In this document: in pieces, positions 17,000 through 26,313 of the stretch | Position numbering within the stretch: the first letter of the stretch is position 1 | Layout of the letters: each line of letters opens with the position of its first letter | Assembly: GCF_001747105.1 (NCBI RefSeq) | Contig: NZ_MDGQ01000003.1 | Coordinates: 124,001-188,000 of the forward strand | From: Roseivirga misakiensis | GTDB lineage: Bacteria; Bacteroidota; Bacteroidia; Cytophagales; Cyclobacteriaceae | Length of the DNA: 64,000 bases | Reading direction: 5' to 3' | The notes under the pieces: model-generated | Databases searched by the model: none | Seen by the model: only the letters and a program-made list of their open reading frames with translations | What the model was told of the DNA's origin: nothing | Program-made: the position numbers and the translations under genes

Positions 17000-18946
17000 A
17001 TGGCTAAAAAAATGAAATGGCACAAAGTGCTAGACGACGTAAAAGACCTTCCTGAAGGCCGTGTCATGTCTGCCAACGCAGAACATCAAGTGTTGTGTTT
17101 AACCCATTTCGAAGGTAAGATTTCGGCACTCGATAATCGATGTCCGCACCAAGGAGGTCCTTTAGGAGAAGGAAGCATTGAAAATGGTTTGCTGAGGTGC
17201 CCATGGCATGGTTGGGACTACCATCCATGTACTGGCTTGGCCCCAGGATACGACGATGGCGTTGAGACTTTTCTGACTAAAGTAGAAGACGGGGCCGTTT
17301 TCGTGGGTATTGAAGAAGAAGCGCCACATGAGGCCACTATCTCAGATTTAATGGCTGAAACCATGGTGAATTGGGGTGTTACAAAGGTATTTGGCATGGT
17401 TGGCCATTCTAATCTTGGATTTGCCGACGCCATGCGCAGACAAGAGGAACAAGGCAAGTTAAACTTCTATGGCATCAGACATGAGGGTGCCGCATCATTC
17501 GCTGCGTCAGCCTATGGAAAACTAACCGGTAAACCTGCGGCATGCTTTGCTATAGCAGGCCCTGGATCGACTAATATGTTTACAGGGCTTTGGGATGCTA
17601 AGGTAGACAGAGCACCAATACTCGCCCTTACTGGCCAAGTGGCTACACAAGTAATCGGTACGGGTAACTTTCAAGAGGTGGACTTAGTAAAGGCTTTTGG
17701 GGCAGTAGCCGAATTTAACCATGCTACTCAGAGTTCTAGTAAACATGCCGAACTGATGGGAACGGCCATCAAACATGCGATTTTAAAAAGAGATGTCTCT
17801 CATTTAACCTTCCCAGACGAAGTACAAGAACTGCCTGTCCCTGAAAATGCAAGCCCTGGCACACCTGATGGAAGAATGACACCACTACAAATTGCGCCAC
17901 CACAAGAAAGTCTGGATGAAGCCATTACCCTATTTAAAAAATCTAAGAAACCTGCGATTATCGTTGGTCATGGTGCACGGTTTAATATGCCAGCAATCAT
18001 CGAATTTGCTGAAAGTATTAATGCACCGGTGATGACTACATTTAAAGCCAAGGGACAGATTGCAGACAACCATCCGCTGGGCTGCGGTGTACTCGGAAGA
18101 AGTGGAACACCAATAGCTTCTTGGTTTATGAATGAAGCCGATATGCTTTGTGTGTTTGGAGCGTCTTTCTCAAACCATACGGGCATTACTGATCATATTC
18201 CAACAATTCAAATCGACTTTGACCCACTAGCACTCAGTAAATTTCATAAGATCGATGTTCCTGTTTGGGGTGAAATCTCGGTGACTGTTGACTTATTGAA
18301 AAAAGGGCTTTCGGGTAAAACAGATACAGTTGATCGTCGCGATGAAGTTGCTAAGCGTTGGGCTATTTGGAAATCGGAAAAAGCAAAGAGATTATTAGAA
18401 GACCAGGGTAAAGGTGTCAGCTCGATCGCGGTATTTGATGCGATGAACAAATTAACGCCAGCAAACGCCGTTATCTGTGCAGATGTAGGAAACAACGCTT
18501 ATTCCCTAGGTCGATATTTCGAGACAAAAGAGCATACCTTTCTGATGTCGGGGTACTTAGGTTCCATTGGCTTCGCTTTTCCAGCAGCCATGGGTGCTTG
18601 GGCTGCTGTAGGTGATTCTAGACCGATAATTGCCGTTGCAGGTGATGGTGGTTTCTGTCAGTACTTGGCAGAATTGACTACAGCGGTAAAATACAAGATG
18701 CCTATTAAGTTGATCTTACTGAATAATTCAGAACTAGGTAAAATTTCTAAAGAACAGCGCGCAGGAGAATTTGATGTTTGGGCTACTGAACTTCACAATC
18801 CTAATTTCTCTGATTATGCCAATAGTTGTGGCGCTTTGGGGATTCGGGTAGAAAGTAAAGACGATTTAGCCGATGCTATGAAACAAGTGATAGCGCACGA
18901 TGGACCTGCTATGTTAGAAGTTATGACAGATGTAGGACTAATCTAG
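17000..18946 (+). CDS. Rieske domain fused to pyruvate-oxidase-like TPP enzyme
   Basis: A 648-residue fusion. Residues ~5-105 are a Rieske domain (C48/H50 in RCPHQGGPLGEG, C67/H70 in RCPWHGW). Residues ~110-645 are a three-domain TPP enzyme of the pyruvate oxidase/acetolactate synthase group: catalytic Glu162 in IRHEGAASFAA, a central nucleotide-binding-like domain around 300-430, and the TPP/Mg motif GDGG (547-550) followed by NN at 574-575. By family, it would decarboxylate pyruvate or another 2-oxo acid; the Rieske centre could take the electrons. Substrate and use of FAD cannot be decided from sequence. Last large gene of the cluster. Confidence 0.9.
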   Translation: MAKKMKWHKVLDDVKDLPEGRVMSANAEHQVLCLTHFEGKISALDNRCPHQGGPLGEGSIENGLLRCPWHGWDYHPCTGLAPGYDDGVETFLTKVEDGAVFVGIEEEAPHEATISDLMAETMVNWGVTKVFGMVGHSNLGFADAMRRQEEQGKLNFYGIRHEGAASFAASAYGKLTGKPAACFAIAGPGSTNMFTGLWDAKVDRAPILALTGQVATQVIGTGNFQEVDLVKAFGAVAEFNHATQSSSKHAELMGTAIKHAILKRDVSHLTFPDEVQELPVPENASPGTPDGRMTPLQIAPPQESLDEAITLFKKSKKPAIIVGHGARFNMPAIIEFAESINAPVMTTFKAKGQIADNHPLGCGVLGRSGTPIASWFMNEADMLCVFGASFSNHTGITDHIPTIQIDFDPLALSKFHKIDVPVWGEISVTVDLLKKGLSGKTDTVDRRDEVAKRWAIWKSEKAKRLLEDQGKGVSSIAVFDAMNKLTPANAVICADVGNNAYSLGRYFETKEHTFLMSGYLGSIGFAFPAAMGAWAAVGDSRPIIAVAGDGGFCQYLAELTTAVKYKMPIKLILLNNSELGKISKEQRAGEFDVWATELHNPNFSDYANSCGALGIRVESKDDLADAMKQVIAHDGPAMLEVMTDVGLI

Positions 18947-19000
18947 TGGAACGTTCCTGCTCACCAATCAGTTTATGAACTAACAATAAATAAGAAGAAG

Positions 19001-19282
19001 ATGAAAGCAATTTGGAATGATGAGATTATCGCCGAAAGTAATGAAACGGTAGTCGTTGAAGGAAACCATTATTTCCCTCATGAGTCTATCAAAAAAGAAT
19101 ACTTTAAATCGAGTAGTACACACTCCAACTGTCCGTGGAAAGGAATAGCAAGTTACTACACGATTGAAGTAAACGGTTCTGAAAATCCAGATGCCGCTTG
19201 GTACTATCCTGAAACCTCAGAATTGGCGAAAGGCATTAAGAATTACGTCGCTTTTTGGAAAGGCGTCAAAATCGAAGATTGA
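19001..19282 (+). CDS. DUF427 domain protein
   Basis: A 93-residue protein matching the small DUF427 family: WNDEIIAESNETVVVEGNHYFP at the start, then the core HSNCPWKGIASYYTIEVNG and the closing AWYYPETSELAKGIKNYVAFW. The biochemical function of the family is not established. It follows the Rieske-TPP gene after 54 bp on the same strand and may be the last gene of the unit. Confidence 0.85.
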   Translation: MKAIWNDEIIAESNETVVVEGNHYFPHESIKKEYFKSSSTHSNCPWKGIASYYTIEVNGSENPDAAWYYPETSELAKGIKNYVAFWKGVKIED

Positions 19283-19380
19283 CAGGTTTTTTTTCCATTG
19301 AAAAAGAATCCACCCCCTCCCCTAGAAGGTATTTGACTAACCGAATGCACTCAGGAATTCAAAGAAATTAGCAGATAATT

Positions 19381-20268
19381 ATGAGCCTTGCCTCTATCAA
19401 ATCCAATTGGTCGCTATTAAGTAGTGTAGATCCAAAAACTTTAGCTCCGGCTATTGAGCAAATTCATCGAGGTGTTCAATTCATCGCCATGGCGGGAAAA
19501 CACTATATCAAAAATGAACCCGACGATAGCCATACAAATCTCAGGTGGCTGCCTAGAGAAGAAGTACTCGCAGGAAATTGGATAAGAGAACGCCAGGGTA
19601 ATTTCAGATTTGCTATGCGACCAAAGGACTTGACTTTGATCGCTTATAATGCGGATATGAAAGGAGTAGCTAATTATCCGCTTAATCGCAAAACGAATGA
19701 TGAAGCACTTGAATGGATAAAGGACCAGTTGACTACCTTCGGTAAAGATGCTGGGCTTATGAAAATGGATATCCACTATGATATTCCAACCCATGAGACT
19801 GACAACGGAGCCCCTTACCAGTTCGAAAACCCAGAACTTTTCGAAGAAATGGCTAAGTACCGATCAAATAGCAATTTAGCCCTAGAATATTTTGCTCAGT
19901 CTTATAAAACGTCATCAACTGTAAGGACATGGCCTCATCATTTTGATCACGGTGTCTATATTCCAATGGTTTTTGATGATGGAGAGGACCCGATCAAATC
20001 TTTCAGTATCGGCATGGGTATTCCAGACCCAGCCAGTGAAGAACCTTACTATTATATCACGACTTGGTCGAAAGATGGCGATAACGAATACAAAGATCTA
20101 CCTAAACTACCGCATGGGCAGTGGATCAGTGAACCATTCAAAGGGGCAGTGTTGAAGGCTTCAGAAATAGTAAAGTCAAAATCAGCAGCGCAACAATCTA
20201 AAATAGTGATGGATTTCTTGAAAGCAGGAATTGCGGCTTCTTTAAACATTCTAGGTATTGATCAGTAA
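19381..20268 (+). CDS. conserved hypothetical protein with WPHHFDHG motif
   Basis: A 295-residue soluble protein without signal peptide or membrane helix. Its most distinctive stretch is RTWPHHFDHGVYIP (around residue 185), a histidine-rich motif that recalls DUF5996-type proteins and could bind a metal. Another acidic/aromatic segment, ASEEPYYYITTW, follows. I cannot assign a reaction. It is 98 bp downstream of the DUF427 gene and ends at a strong shared terminator. Confidence 0.6.
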   Translation: MSLASIKSNWSLLSSVDPKTLAPAIEQIHRGVQFIAMAGKHYIKNEPDDSHTNLRWLPREEVLAGNWIRERQGNFRFAMRPKDLTLIAYNADMKGVANYPLNRKTNDEALEWIKDQLTTFGKDAGLMKMDIHYDIPTHETDNGAPYQFENPELFEEMAKYRSNSNLALEYFAQSYKTSSTVRTWPHHFDHGVYIPMVFDDGEDPIKSFSIGMGIPDPASEEPYYYITTWSKDGDNEYKDLPKLPHGQWISEPFKGAVLKASEIVKSKSAAQQSKIVMDFLKAGIAASLNILGIDQ

Positions 20269-20375
20269 TTAGACTCGAGTCTTGATCAAAGCACGAAAAA
20301 ACATTAATCACACACTTGACGAATTCAGGCAATTTGCCACTGTAGGCTCGAGAAGGCAGATGAAAGAGTAAGCAT

Positions 20376-20409
20376 AAAAAAAGCCCTTCGATTTTCGAAG
20401 GGCCTTTTA
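20376..20409. terminator. bidirectional terminator between convergent genes
   Basis: AAAAAAAGCCCTTCG-attt-tCGAAGGGCCTTTT forms a hairpin with an A run before it and a T run after it. It serves both the gene ending at 20268 and the symporter ending at 20410. Confidence 0.85.
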
Positions 20410-22113
20410 CTATTCCGGTGTTTTTACATCGGGGAATTCTTTCTTAAATCCTTTCCAGTAATCGGCTATTGTCGACTTCATTTCTTTTCTCAGCCAGAAC
20501 AGACCTAATAAGTTTGGTAAGGTCATTAGGGCAATTGTGATCCCAGACAAGGTCCAGATAATGGTGGTATCCTGAAACGAAGCCAAGAAGAATGCCACTA
20601 CATACACTATTCTAAAGTACTTTACAGAGCCAGAACCCCATAAGAAAGTCATTGCTCTATCACCATAGTAAGACCACGAAATTGCTGTACTAAAGGCAAA
20701 GAGAAGCAAACCGATTGAAACAATATATTTTCCATACTCGCCGAAAAACCCCTTGGTAAAGGCTAGTGCTGTCAAAGGAGCACTATGTACTAATGATAAG
20801 CCTTCAAATGTTTCATCTGAATCCACCGGTCGGCCGTTTTCGACCATGATTATTCCGGTGAATGGTTCGTCGATGTCATTTTTCACGACAACATCTTCGG
20901 CCAAAGATCTTGCGTGTATTACGGTTGCAGCAGTTGTGATTTTACCTGCCTGAACATCTAACGGGCCATTGAAAAGTTCCAATTCATTTACTCCACCGAT
21001 GTGCTCTGCAAGTGCCTTAACACCCTCGTCTGTTTCATCAGTGAAATTGGTTCCTGCTAAAATTTCCATGTCCGCAGCTTGAAAAACATTTTGATGCTTT
21101 TCATTCCACACACCTGAGGAAAGTAAGGTCAAACCAGTAATTGTACAGATAATAATAGTGTCAATGAATGGCTCAAGTATCGCTACCATTCCTTCTGATA
21201 CTGGTTCATGTGCCTTTGCAGATGCATGCGCAATCGGGGCACTACCCTGACCAGCCTCGTTTGAGAATAAGCCTCTGTTTACACCACGATCAAAAGCATA
21301 CCAAATGGTTCCACCTAGGAAACCTCCAGCCGCTGCCGATCCTGTGAATATATCTCCTACAATTGCTACTAAAGCAGGTAAAAGGTTTTCGAGGTTAGCT
21401 AGTATTACCGCGAAACAGCCGATGAAATAAATCAAAGCCATTGCAGGTACAAGTTTCTCAGTAATTGCCGCAATACGTTTGATTCCGCCAATAATCACTA
21501 TTCCTAAAAGCACAGCTAGAATTGCTCCAGTGATCCATAGCTCAATACCAAAAGTAGCCTGAATGGAAGTAGAAATACTGTTAATTTGAGGTAAACTACC
21601 TGTTCCAAAAGCTGATAAAACGGTGGCGATAGCAAAAATTATAGCCAGCCATTTCATGTTAACTTTTTTCCCACTTAACATGAAATCGGCGTTCTTCATA
21701 TAGTACATAGGGCCACCAGCCATTGTACCATCCTGTGCTTTTTCTCTATACTTATGTGATAGAGTTACCTCCACAAACTTGGTACACATACCAATTCCAG
21801 CTGTTACTAACATCCAAAACAAGGCGGCAGGACCACCCAAATGAAGCGCCAAAGCGACACCAGCAATATTTCCTGTTCCGACAGTACCAGAAAGTGCTGT
21901 GGTTAAGGCCTGAAAATGAGAAGTATCTCCTTCGTCATCTTTACTATCAAACTTCCCTTTTACCACCTTTAGGGCAAAACCAAAAAACCGTATTTGAGGA
22001 AATTTGAGGTATATGGTAAAGAATAGTCCTACCCCTAATAGGGCAAACGGGAACCATCCCGCACTTCCAATATAACTATCAATTAAACTCAGGAAATCAT
22101 CTACTTGCTGCAT
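20410..22113 (-). CDS. alanine/glycine:cation symporter (AGCS) family protein
   Basis: A 567-residue integral membrane transporter with about ten helices. Family landmarks are [15 protein letters not shown] near residue 75 and [15 protein letters not shown] near residue 280. AGCS proteins import Ala or Gly with Na+ or H+. Between helices near residues 325 and 450 there is an insertion of roughly 110 mostly hydrophilic residues (including [19 protein letters not shown]), longer than in typical enterobacterial members. The gene is alone and has a near-perfect promoter. Confidence 0.9.
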   Translation of the reverse strand: MQQVDDFLSLIDSYIGSAGWFPFALLGVGLFFTIYLKFPQIRFFGFALKVVKGKFDSKDDEGDTSHFQALTTALSGTVGTGNIAGVALALHLGGPAALFWMLVTAGIGMCTKFVEVTLSHKYREKAQDGTMAGGPMYYMKNADFMLSGKKVNMKWLAIIFAIATVLSAFGTGSLPQINSISTSIQATFGIELWITGAILAVLLGIVIIGGIKRIAAITEKLVPAMALIYFIGCFAVILANLENLLPALVAIVGDIFTGSAAAGGFLGGTIWYAFDRGVNRGLFSNEAGQGSAPIAHASAKAHEPVSEGMVAILEPFIDTIIICTITGLTLLSSGVWNEKHQNVFQAADMEILAGTNFTDETDEGVKALAEHIGGVNELELFNGPLDVQAGKITTAATVIHARSLAEDVVVKNDIDEPFTGIIMVENGRPVDSDETFEGLSLVHSAPLTALAFTKGFFGEYGKYIVSIGLLLFAFSTAISWSYYGDRAMTFLWGSGSVKYFRIVYVVAFFLASFQDTTIIWTLSGITIALMTLPNLLGLFWLRKEMKSTIADYWKGFKKEFPDVKTPE

Positions 22114-22144
22114 ATCAACTGCTCAAATTTTAGAAACAAAGGCA

Positions 22145-22174
22145 CAAAAATAGGGATTCTGCCTTCTCAGCAAA
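22145..22174 (-). promoter_or_regulatory. Bacteroidota promoter of the AGCS gene
   Basis: On the minus strand, TTTG (22174-22171), an 18-nt spacer and TATTTTTG (22152-22145) match the TTTG/TAnnTTTG consensus with no mismatch. The leader to the ATG at 22113 would be about 25 nt. Confidence 0.7.
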
Positions 22175-22225
22175 GACATAATCCCTATTGATATACTTTG
22201 AGGCTTACCTTTATGCGAGTTAACG

Positions 22226-24862
22226 TTAATGATCAGACAAGTATTTCACTGGATTTGCGGATGCCACTTTTAAGCTTTGGCCACCAACACTTACAAGCGT
22301 AATAAAAATCGAAATGAGTCCAGCCACAAAGAAAATGGTCCAAGAAACATCAACTTGAAAGGCAAAACCTTGTAGCCATTCTTGCATGACTAAATAGCTC
22401 AGCGGTAAGGAAACTGCCATCGCAATGACGAAAATTAGTACGAACTGACTACTAAATTTGGTCAAAACACTCCCAATAGAAGCACCTAAAACCTTTCTAA
22501 TGCTTATTTCCTTGGCATACCTTTCTGCCATAAATGATACCAACCCTACAAGCCCTAAAATGGTCAGGAAAATTCCGATAATGGAAAACCCAATCACCAT
22601 TTTCACAAACTTCTGCTCGTTGCCATATAGGCTGGCAAAAGCTTCATCTACAAATTTAAAATCCAATGGTTGGTCACTATATGCTCTCCAGATTTGATCA
22701 ATACCATCTAGAGCACTTGTTACTTGATCGGTATTTAAACGAATAATCAAATTATCAGGACTTGACCTAGACCCAGGAGGGAGAAGTATATAAGCTGTAG
22801 GCGCAACTGCCGAATGAAGCGAATTGTAATTAAAGTCTTCAATTACACCAGCAACAACTCTGTTATCGGCATCCAATTGAATTTTCTTCCCAGCTAAGTC
22901 TTCCCAGCCTGTTTTCTTAAAAGCCGATTCATTAATCAAACAAACCACACTCGAGTCTGAAACCATTTCCTTTGAAATATTTCTACCTAAAAGCAGGTCA
23001 GCCTCGATAGTTTGTAGGTAATCGTAGTCGATCGCCACGAGATGGATGGAGGCCATTTCGCTATCTAGTTTCCCATCCCATGAAAAACCCACCGTATTAT
23101 TCATGTCACTTGGTAAACTTTCGCCTGAGGCAGAAATCATGTTTACTCCCTGAACTTTACGCATCCTTTCTTTTATTAGGACAAGCTCATCTTGCATTCC
23201 GCGGTCATCTACGGGGATAGTGATTAACTGCTCGGCATTAAAGCCTTTGTCAAACTGCTTGATATGATTCATCTGATTGATGACGATAAGCGTACTAGAT
23301 ATCAAAAAGGCAGCGATCGAAAACTGCAGTAACACCTGAACTTTTCGGACCCAGGATTTAGTACCTAAGGCACCTGACTTATTGCCTCTGATCACATCCA
23401 CTGGTCTAAAACGGTTCATAACGATTGCCGGGTATATGCCAGATGCTGTTAAAATGGCCACAAATGTAAACGCTAAAACCATTAAGACGGGCACTTGAAA
23501 TACATCTGCCGGTGTCATATTCTTTGAGACAATCTCATTGAATAGCGGAAGGATTAACAAGGCTAGACTAAGCGCTAATAGCAGGGCTACGGAAACCTGA
23601 AATGCACACTCAATAAAGAATTGGCGTGCCACCTGTCTCCTTGTGCCTCCAAAAACTTTTCGCATGCCCACTTCTTTACCTCTGAGCGAGGATTTGGCTG
23701 TCGTTAAATTCACATAATTAATAATGGCCGCCAGCAGGATCATGATGGCTATAAAACCAAATAGATAGATATAATCTTTATTGCCCTTTTCGAAGTTTCC
23801 GTGGATGTCAGAGGAGTTGAGTCTAACATCGGCGAGTGGTTGAAAAATGATTCCACTAAATTCTGAGGCTCCTTCTCTTCTATATTTTTCAAAAAAACCT
23901 GGCACTTTAGCTTCCACAGCCGCTAAATCTGCCTTAGACTCTAATTTCACATAGCTTTGAAGCCAATTTAGCCCCCACCAATTATCGAACTTACCATAAA
24001 TCTCTTTTGTGGTTGACATGGAGCCTAGAAAATCAAATTGCAAATGAGAATTACTGGGTACGTCCTTTATTACCCCAGTGATTTTCATTAGAAAGTCTTT
24101 ATTGCCATCATAAACTTTGATGGGAAGTTGCTCACCCACTACATCTAAGCGATCGAAGTACCTCAAGGCTTTGGTGGCTGTTATGACCACACTATTTGGT
24201 TCTTCAAGCATTGTATTTCTATCTCCCTGAAGGACTTCAAAGCTGAAAAAACTCATGAAATTTTCATCTGCCCAATAAAACCCGCTCTCAAAATAATTTT
24301 GACCTGCTTGCTTTACTAAAACTCCATCTTGACCCATTCGTGTATGTGCCTTTATTTCAGGGAAGCCTGTCCCCATATTTATCTTCCAAGGCGATGGTGT
24401 TGATGCTGCTTTATCACCTGTCTTCGGATTGTGATTTAGCAATCGATATATGTTCTCATGTCCCTCATGAAACCGATCGAAACTCAATTCATCTAGAATA
24501 TAGAGTGAGATGAGTAAAGAACTTAGAATACCGATAGTAAGTCCGGCAGCATTTAAAGAGGAGTACCAAAAATTCTTTTTGAACTGCCTAGCGGCCACTT
24601 TCAAATAGTTGAGCATTAACATGTTGTTGTTTTTTTCCATTTCGTTGATTCGTTTTAACCTAAAAAGCCTGAAATAGGCTATGACATCATATATGTAGAA
24701 AAGTCTTGCTTGCCTTAAACCCTGGCGCTCTACCCTCCTATCAAACCATTCATGCAAATCGCCCTGTACCTCTTCCAGATATTTGGAAGAGCAGTACCAC
24801 TCTAAAAAGCGATCGACCAAGCGTGGTGGTTTGTTTTTATCTATTTCCATCTTATTTGTCAA
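22226..24862 (-). CDS. FtsX/MacB-type ABC transporter permease with cytoplasmic prefix domain
   Basis: An 878-residue permease. Residues ~10-75 form a soluble prefix domain (RLVDRFLEWYCSSKYLEEVQ), seen in permeases paired with PadR regulators. Then follow two repeats of a MacB-like periplasmic domain and FtsX helices, with the coupling motifs GMRKVFGGTRRQV and IRKVLGASIGSVL. No ATPase gene is nearby, so the partner is encoded elsewhere. A TTG at 24862 and an ATG at 24850 are both possible starts. The gene follows padR by 14 bp and shares a repeat with its upstream region. Confidence 0.85.
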   Translation of the reverse strand: MTNKMEIDKNKPPRLVDRFLEWYCSSKYLEEVQGDLHEWFDRRVERQGLRQARLFYIYDVIAYFRLFRLKRINEMEKNNNMLMLNYLKVAARQFKKNFWYSSLNAAGLTIGILSSLLISLYILDELSFDRFHEGHENIYRLLNHNPKTGDKAASTPSPWKINMGTGFPEIKAHTRMGQDGVLVKQAGQNYFESGFYWADENFMSFFSFEVLQGDRNTMLEEPNSVVITATKALRYFDRLDVVGEQLPIKVYDGNKDFLMKITGVIKDVPSNSHLQFDFLGSMSTTKEIYGKFDNWWGLNWLQSYVKLESKADLAAVEAKVPGFFEKYRREGASEFSGIIFQPLADVRLNSSDIHGNFEKGNKDYIYLFGFIAIMILLAAIINYVNLTTAKSSLRGKEVGMRKVFGGTRRQVARQFFIECAFQVSVALLLALSLALLILPLFNEIVSKNMTPADVFQVPVLMVLAFTFVAILTASGIYPAIVMNRFRPVDVIRGNKSGALGTKSWVRKVQVLLQFSIAAFLISSTLIVINQMNHIKQFDKGFNAEQLITIPVDDRGMQDELVLIKERMRKVQGVNMISASGESLPSDMNNTVGFSWDGKLDSEMASIHLVAIDYDYLQTIEADLLLGRNISKEMVSDSSVVCLINESAFKKTGWEDLAGKKIQLDADNRVVAGVIEDFNYNSLHSAVAPTAYILLPPGSRSSPDNLIIRLNTDQVTSALDGIDQIWRAYSDQPLDFKFVDEAFASLYGNEQKFVKMVIGFSIIGIFLTILGLVGLVSFMAERYAKEISIRKVLGASIGSVLTKFSSQFVLIFVIAMAVSLPLSYLVMQEWLQGFAFQVDVSWTIFFVAGLISIFITLVSVGGQSLKVASANPVKYLSDH

Positions 24863-24869
24863 ACTAATA
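24842..24869 (-). repeat. 28-bp repeat, copy 1 (at permease start)
   Basis: This stretch matches 25234-25261 at 26 of 28 positions, with 19 bases identical in a row (CTTATTTGTCAAACTAATA on the plus strand). It overlaps the start of the permease gene. The core TTAGTTTG-a-CAAATAA is an imperfect dyad, as expected for a PadR operator. Confidence 0.6.
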
Positions 24870-24876
24870 AGGAAAA

Positions 24877-25200
24877 TTAAAATTTATAATCGGGCATCAT
24901 ATCCCACATTCTATTTCTCATATCCTTAGCTTGATTAAGTACTTCAAACCCTGAAGCAGTAATCCTATAAAGACGCTTGCGCCTCCCCCCTCTTTCTCCC
25001 GTGGTACCTCCCATATAGGATTCCAAATATCCCTTCTTTTCTAATCTATAGAGCGCCGTATGCACTGTCGACAGGGTGATAGTTCTTCCTGTTTGTTCTT
25101 CTATTTCAGCACCTATAGTGACGCTATAAGCGCTGTTAATGAGCAAAGCGCATGTTAGCAAGACTAACTCTTCAAACTCACCTAAATGTGTCCCTTTCAT
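24877..25200 (-). CDS. PadR family transcriptional regulator
   Basis: About 107 residues from the ATG at 25200 (MKGTHLGEFEELVLL). An in-frame extension to 25269 exists, but it would include the repeat and does not look like PadR sequence. The winged helix is clear: LVLLTCALLI, IEEQTGRTITLSTVHTALYRLEKKGYLES and the wing TGERGGRRKRLYRITASG. By family, it represses its own operon and neighbouring transporter genes, with release by a small molecule. The permease follows directly. Confidence 0.9.
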   Translation of the reverse strand: MKGTHLGEFEELVLLTCALLINSAYSVTIGAEIEEQTGRTITLSTVHTALYRLEKKGYLESYMGGTTGERGGRRKRLYRITASGFEVLNQAKDMRNRMWDMMPDYKF

Positions 25201-25233
25201 AAATCGAATGTTACAATTGTCAATTAAGAAGCT

Positions 25234-25261
25234 TATTTCACTCTTATTTGTCAAACTAATA
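25234..25261 (-). repeat. 28-bp repeat, copy 2 (upstream of padR)
   Basis: The second copy of the repeat found at the permease start lies 34 bp upstream of the padR ATG. Further upstream, at 25287-25301, is a separate perfect dyad TTAGT-taCAG-ACTAA that may belong to the same control region. Confidence 0.55.
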
Positions 25262-25315
25262 TAGTACAATACTTCGAAAAGAAATATTAGTTACAGACTA
25301 ACATGGGAATTTTGA

Positions 25316-25741
25316 CTAATTATTGCTGATATCTGTCACCATTACGCGTTCCCAGATTTCAGAATGATCTTCGATCATTTGTATGTGGAGAGGTGCCTTT
25401 TGGTAAAACTCTTGGGCTTCAAGGTCTTTGAAATGAAAAACTACTGCATAGTCATAGGTGTTTTCTATAACTTCTCTAGTGGTAGGTGCTGGCTCTCCGG
25501 CATGAAAGAATTTTACAGTTTCAATTTCCGCCAATCGCTTGGCAGATTCCTTAAAGTCTTCTATTTGCTGTGTTGTTGCCGATTCCTTGAACCAAAAATA
25601 GGCCGTGTGAACAAATGGATTTTCTAACCTTTTTTCCTCGCTTACTGAAACTACAGTGGCTGCATTATCACTAACATTAGCTTGACATCCTGTCATTAGA
25701 AAGGCTAGAACGCAAACGGGTGCTAGAAAAAACTTATTCAT
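25316..25741 (-). CDS. Dabb (stress-responsive A/B barrel) domain lipoprotein
   Basis: A 141-residue protein with a lipobox (LAFLMTGC, Cys at ~19). The mature part is a dimeric alpha/beta-barrel domain: VHTAYFWFKESATTQQIEDF, then DYAVVFHFKDLEAQEFYQ and HIQMIEDHSEIW, a pattern typical of Dabb proteins. The biochemical role is unknown. It is the last gene of a probable unit with def, ruvX and the hemerythrin gene; 9 bp separate it from def. Confidence 0.85.
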   Translation of the reverse strand: MNKFFLAPVCVLAFLMTGCQANVSDNAATVVSVSEEKRLENPFVHTAYFWFKESATTQQIEDFKESAKRLAEIETVKFFHAGEPAPTTREVIENTYDYAVVFHFKDLEAQEFYQKAPLHIQMIEDHSEIWERVMVTDISNN

Positions 25742-25750
25742 AAGTAGACG

Positions 25751-26311
25751 TTATTTTTTGATCGGGAATTTCATTCGATACTTCACATTCACATTTCCTT
25801 TAGAAATGCCTACCAACTTTGAGCGAAGCATTTGTTTCTTGAGCCCTTTGATATAATCCGTAAATAGGACGCCATCTAGGTGGTCATATTCATGTTGGAT
25901 AACCCTTGCAGTTAAATCATCGAATTCTTCTTCATGGGGATTCCACAATTCATCATAATAATGAATAGTAAGTTTTTCAGGTCGAATTACTTCTCCGTGT
26001 ACATCTGGAATACTGAGGCAACCTTCCTCAAAACTCCATTCATTGCCGTATTCGTCAAGTATCTCTGGGTTTATAAATGCTCTTTTTACACCCTTATTAC
26101 TTTCTTCTTCTGAATTCATTTGTGTCGAATCGATCACAAAAATTCTATGCGACATGCCTATTTGTGGTGCAGCTAGTCCCACACCATTTGCATTATACAT
26201 GGTTTCAAACATGTTTTCTACAAGGGTGGTCAGGTCTTCCGAATCCTTCGGGTAGTCTTTTGCTTCTTTTCTTAATACGTTATCGCCAAAGGCAACAATA
26301 GGGTAAATCAT
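25751..26311 (-). CDS. def: peptide deformylase
   Basis: A 186-residue cytoplasmic metalloenzyme that removes the formyl group from new polypeptides. All three motifs are present: GVGLAAPQIG near residue 45, EGCLSIP near residue 100 (Cys metal ligand) and QHEYDH near residue 140 (two His ligands and catalytic Glu). Length fits the family. It follows ruvX by 2 bp. Confidence 0.97.
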   Translation of the reverse strand: MIYPIVAFGDNVLRKEAKDYPKDSEDLTTLVENMFETMYNANGVGLAAPQIGMSHRIFVIDSTQMNSEEESNKGVKRAFINPEILDEYGNEWSFEEGCLSIPDVHGEVIRPEKLTIHYYDELWNPHEEEFDDLTARVIQHEYDHLDGVLFTDYIKGLKKQMLRSKLVGISKGNVNVKYRMKFPIKK

Positions 26312-26313
26312 AT

